This document shows, piece after piece, positions 60,185 to 64,000 of a DNA stretch of 64,000 nucleotides. Within the stretch, counting starts at the first letter, position 1. Each line of letters begins with the position of its first letter. The DNA comes from Diaporthe sp. PMI_573 (lineage: Eukaryota > Ascomycota > Sordariomycetes > Diaporthales > Diaporthaceae). Location: the NCBI GenBank assembly GCA_021399435.1, contig JAJTUP010000044.1:434001-498000 (forward strand), given 5' to 3'. Below the pieces are notes generated by a model. That model saw nothing but the letters and a program-made list of their open reading frames with translations, was not told where the DNA came from and ran no database searches. The position numbers and the translations under genes are program-made.

Positions 60185-63152
60185 TTAGTCCTCGAAAAAC
60201 TGAATGATGTGCTTGAAGTCCCGCACGCCGAGGCCCATGTGAGGGTAGCAAATATAGACCGGCTCGCCGTACGCGCCGAACTTCTCGCGGAACTCGCTCC
60301 TCTTGTTCAGACGCAGGCTCTTGATTATGGTGTCGTACGTCTTGGCGAGGAACTTGGCGCGGACGCCGCCCAGGTGCGCCCCGGGCACCAGCTTCTCGCT
60401 GACGCCAGCGCCAAAGGTGACGGGCCCGTTCAGCGCCGCCAGCGCCGTCTGGATGGTCGCCTCGATGACGCCCGACGGCGTGCCGGGCATGTCGAGCGCC
60501 CACTTGACCTGCCAGCCGTGCCGCGGTGCCAGCTGCGCCAGGACCACCATGGCCATGACCTTCTTGACCTTCTTACCGTCCTCCTGAATGTCCTTCTGCG
60601 CCGCAAAGTAGCGGCGGTGGTCCATGTCGGCCCACGGCCTGATCTCGGTCAGGTGCACCTGCTTCTTGCCTTTGCGCTTCTCCATCCACTGCTCTGTGGC
60701 CGAGTCTGCGCGGCGGATGAATTCCTCGTCGGGCCGTAGCTCTTCGATGTCGATGCCCTCGCGCTCGACCTTTCGCGCCTCGCGGCCCTGCGGACCGGCA
60801 GCGTGCTTGTCCGCGTCCACGCGCTGCTCCTCGACGCAGGTGAGGGTGCGCCATCCCAGGTTGCGGCCGAGGACTTCCTGCACGGACTCAGACACCAGCA
60901 TCCAGATGGGCGTGAGCTTCAGGTCCTTCTCGACGAATTTGACAAAAGCCTTGGCGACCTCGCTGACTTGGGATGGGTCGCAGAGTGGGTCGCCTGTTAT
61001 CATGGCAAACTTGTTGTCCTTTTTGACATAACCCCCAACCGCGCCCGTGGTTCCGTGCCGCCAGATCTCGAACCGGTCGTCAAGCCACGACGTGTTGGTA
61101 GCGTCGCCGTAGTTGGCGATCAGCTTCTCGAGCGGGTATTCGTTGACGCCCTCCGGCCTGACGTGCTTCGTGTCGCAGTCTGGGTGGGGAAGCCGCACGT
61201 TTCGCTCAGGCAGGGACTTGGGGTCGCGGTGGTACAGGGTGGCGTATCTCACGTCAACGAGCTGGAGGGTCCAGGCAAGGATGCGCTCGAGACCGAGGCC
61301 AGCGCCGGCGTGGGGTGGCGCGCCGAGGTCGAAGGCTGCGAGGTAGTATTCCATGCCGTCTTCTGACATGCCCATTTGCTTCATGTTCTCCCGCAGCCTG
61401 GTGGCATCGTAAATACGCTGGCCACCGGAGCAGATCTCTTGGCCGCGGATAAACATGTCGAAAGAGTTGGTCCACTTGGGGTCGTTGGGGTCCTTATGGG
61501 TGTAAAATGGTCGCGTGTTGGCGGGGAACTTGTCCAGGACGTAGTAATCGGTCTTGTACTTCTCCTTGACGAGTTCGCCGAGGCGTATCTCGTTCCTGGT
61601 CGACAAATCTTCTTCATCAACATCGATCCCGTCATCGCGCAGCATCTGGAGACCCTGGGTGAAGGGAATGATGGGTGTCTCCTCGAGCCAGACGAGATCC
61701 TCGGATGGCCACCGCTCACGAACAATTTGAAGCTCGGGCATGGACTGGAGGGTGCGGAACACCTCCTTGAGGAAACTGTCCACTTCGCGGATCACTTCAC
61801 GGTAGTCTTTTTGGATAGCCATCTCGATGTCGAGGCCGGTGTACTCGGCAAGATGGCGTTTGGTGTTTGAGTTCTCGGCACGGAAAACTGGACCGATCTA
61901 TTCGACAAGTCAGCTACTGTTCGACTGGACAAGCATGGCGGACGTTTGAGGGCTGCCAAGCGGTGGCCAGCTCGGTGAAAGAAACCGTCCAAGTGATGCT
62001 GGGCATCCTGAAGAAAAAAAAAGGCAGGTCTTCCGAGCGGAAGGGGAAACAGTGTTAGCCACCTACCTCATACACCTTGCCAAAGTCGGCAGAGACCGTC
62101 ATCTGCTTGGCCAGCTGGGGGCTCTGGGCCAGGAAAGCGCGGCGCCCGAAATAGTTGACCTTGAAAACCTCGGCACCGCTCTCTGTGGCCGCGGGCTGCA
62201 GCTTCGGGGTCTGGATCTCGATGAAGCCATCGCGGTCGAGGACCTCGCGGAACTTGCGGGTGACCATGGCCCTGATGCGGAACAGGGCCTGGTTGCTGGG
62301 GTGCCTGAGGTCGAGGATACGGTTGTTCAGGCGGGCTTGGGTGGTCTCTGGGGGCTCGTAGTTGTCGAAGGGCAGGTCGCGGGCCGCGTTGACGAGGTGG
62401 ACGGAATAGACCTTGACCTCCAGTTCCTTATGAGTGGCGGAGCGGATGGGCTCCGGGGGAACCTGAAGGGTGCCGGTGACCTGGACGAGCGACTCTGGCT
62501 CGAGGCGCTGCACCCACTTGACAAAGTGGGAGGAGGTGTCGTGCTGCAAGACACCCTGGATGGAGTGGGTCTGGTCGCGGAAGAGGAGGAAGTCGAGGTG
62601 CTTGGAGACATTGCGCTGGTGGTGTATGCGGGCGTGGAAGGTGACCTCTTTACCCGCTGGGAGTTCAGTAACCTCCTTGATGGTGAGGAGCTCCTTTGCG
62701 TCCATGGCCAAGCCGTACCTCGCGCGGGTCTCCTCGTCCTCCTCCTGCATAGCGAGCTGGTCCTCGAGCTTCCTCCTCTCCTCTATCTCCTCTCGTTCGG
62801 CCTGCAGCCTCAAGGCCTTGGTCTCCTTCCTGGCGTTTCTCTCCTCTGTTCGGCGGCTGGCCTTGCCCAGGCTCGAGCTGGAGCGTGACGAGCTGCTGCG
62901 GGCATGGCCGTTTGTGCGGGCGTTGCCATTTGTCCTCATGCCATGATCAGCACTGGACCGTGGTGACAGTGCCCTGAAGGCGTTCTGCAGGGCTGTCATC
63001 TTTAACGACAAGAAACCAGGAGTTCTGGTGGTATTTGTATTGGTGTTGTTTTTGAGGTTGGTCTTGTTGTCCTTGTTCGTGCTGGTACTGCTCTTGGTGG
63101 TGGTGGAGTCTTGTTCTTCCTTGCTGTTGTTGTCCGCACAGAAGCAGGACAT
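60185..63152 (-). CDS. erdS: aspartyl-tRNA synthetase fused to DUF2156 (ergosteryl-aspartate synthase type)
   Basis: Exon 1 is 63152-62067 and exon 2 is 61897-60185, giving about 932 residues; the intron (62066-61898, 169 bp; GTAGGT donor, AATAG acceptor) joins in phase. A low-complexity Asn/Thr start and a charged helix (RKETKALRLQAEREEIEERR) precede the OB-fold anticodon-binding domain (KEVTFHARIHHQRNVSKHLD). The class II catalytic domain has motif 2 (GPVFRAENSNTKRHLAEYTG, about residue 365) and motif 3 (GLGLERILAWTLQL, about 562). After LPERNVRLPHPDC the protein continues into a DUF2156 (GNAT-fold) domain, about 615-925: DRFEIWRHGTTGAVGGYVKK, MITGDPLCDPSQ, GLGVRDFKHIIQFF. In fungi this fusion makes Asp-tRNA and transfers aspartate to ergosterol. 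The start could also be MTALQNAFRALS at about 63002. Confidence 0.85.
61898..62066 (-). other. intron of the AspRS-DUF2156 gene
   Basis: GTAGGTGGCTAAC donor region at 62066 and CGAATAG acceptor at 61898. It interrupts the protein between KVYE and IGPVFRAEN, just before catalytic motif 2. Confidence 0.8.
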
Positions 63153-64000
63153 CTAACGAAGGAAACAACAGTATGGGTTAGCAGAGTATCTTGGCGGATC
63201 GGGGTATCACGTCTTGGAAGGATATTTGGGGCAAGGGGGAAAAAGAGATGAAGAAGTACGTCTGAATGACGATGAGGCAAATAAGGGAGGGCGGGCCATG
63301 GAATGTTTTAATACAGGTGAAAGTGGCTGGTGGGGGAGGAGGAGACGAGGAGAGATACAGACAGCCACAACATGACTGACTCTCTCCGTCTGTCTCCGTC
63401 TACTCTGTCTGTCAAAACCCGGGCCAGCCGCACTGCGCAAGGATGGAGAGGGAGACGACGTAAGGGCTGCAGAACATGTCGCTCGAGAAGCTTTGGGATG
63501 TGCTAACCTTTCCTTGGTTTCCGGGCGTTCCACAGAATTCTCTGTGTGGTGCCGTTCCCCTTCTCCCTCGTCGTCTCGATCGCCTCCCTGTCAGTGTACG
63601 TAGTGTACGTGACCGGCATGGTGCGAAGAGTGCGAAGTGGGCGGGATTTGCCTTTAGTGCAAAGGTACCCTGCCCGTTCCAAAAATCGTCATCGCGAAAT
63701 TGGGTTGAGCCCGGGGCCGAAAACACACAGGCCGGCCTGGCACTGGCTGAATTGCTGGACAGGCTGCACACAATTGGGCGAGTGCCGGGGTAGAGTGAGT
63801 AAGGAAGTAAGGACGGGTGGGACCTTATGACGTGGGTGACGTGGGCGTGGTGTAAGTGCCACAGCACGGTGCGTTACCGGGACTTCTCTCTTCGAGGTAC
63901 GTACCCCGAGCCGCATACAGCAGGTACTGTCACTGCAAATCCACAATATTTGGCCGGGCTGGCTGGGAAAGAGATGACCCAACCCCTGCCCAAAACACAG
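63153..64000. promoter_or_regulatory. upstream region of the AspRS-DUF2156 gene
   Basis: About 850 bp of presumed promoter and leader for the minus-strand gene, with pyrimidine-tract character near the start. No further gene recognised; the overlapping frames carry no domain. Confidence 0.4.

Noticed and set aside
60095..60739. Long plus-strand open frame opposite the DUF2156 domain
   Set aside because: It is the antisense of a well-supported GC-rich coding exon; same for the plus-strand frame at 62052-62888.

Overview
The window is nuclear DNA of a filamentous ascomycete (Pezizomycotina, probably Sordariomycetes). The evidence is short GT-AG introns with CTAAC-type branch points, fungal transposon families (BED-finger hAT, pogo/Fot1-like, Ty3/gypsy, Crypton), SREBP-like bHLH and Zn2Cys6/bZIP regulators, and an aspartyl-tRNA synthetase fused to a DUF2156 domain, an architecture known from higher fungi. 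No ribosomal RNA, tRNA, CRISPR or telomere repeat was seen. Most of the window is accessory, transposon-rich DNA; only the right edge looks like ordinary core genome.

Layout. 1-3863: two copies of one hAT family in opposite orientation, copy A inserted inside copy B, sharing an inherited frameshift. 3864-8454: sparse DNA with one small TATA-driven membrane-protein gene (7067-7661). 8455-11466: a Crypton-type tyrosine-recombinase element (minus strand, frameshifted), followed by a hAT C-terminal fragment. 12866-14482 and 19354-20466: two SREBP-like bHLH genes, the first with a hAT-type MITE in its intron. 15287-16950: a possible hAT 5' end fused to the 3' end of a Tda3-like FAD oxidoreductase, and a piece of a SCOC/Slo1-like coiled-coil gene. 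22562-24124: Zn2Cys6 and bZIP coding regions lying in one frame and broken by stops. 24450-27349: a pogo remnant cut by an internally deleted hAT.

29010-42030 is a patchwork of truncated pieces: pogo N-terminus, 2-isopropylmalate synthase middle part, hAT N-terminus, a Ty3 gag joined head to head with an opposite Ty3 pol, adenosine-deaminase-like and 2EXR fragments, a hAT C-terminus, a RING-H2 piece and a PHO80/Pcl-type cyclin N-terminus. 42031-49587 is gene-poor apart from a conserved Cys-rich small protein (44258-44506). 49588-59043 is a nested transposon stack: a pogo element, an intact hAT with a 769-residue transposase, a third hAT interrupted by an 842-bp pogo-type element, and a fourth truncated hAT. 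59158-59757 encodes a SAP/HeH-like protein, and 60185-63152 the AspRS-DUF2156 fusion (ErdS-type).

How it fits together: the only recognisable enzyme gene that looks complete is the ErdS-type gene, predicted to charge tRNA(Asp) and transfer aspartate to ergosterol. The regulators at 12.8-24.1 kb could form an accessory transcription-factor island, but their targets cannot be read here. The high identity of the hAT copies, with no clear excess of C-to-T/G-to-A change, suggests recent activity with weak or absent RIP.
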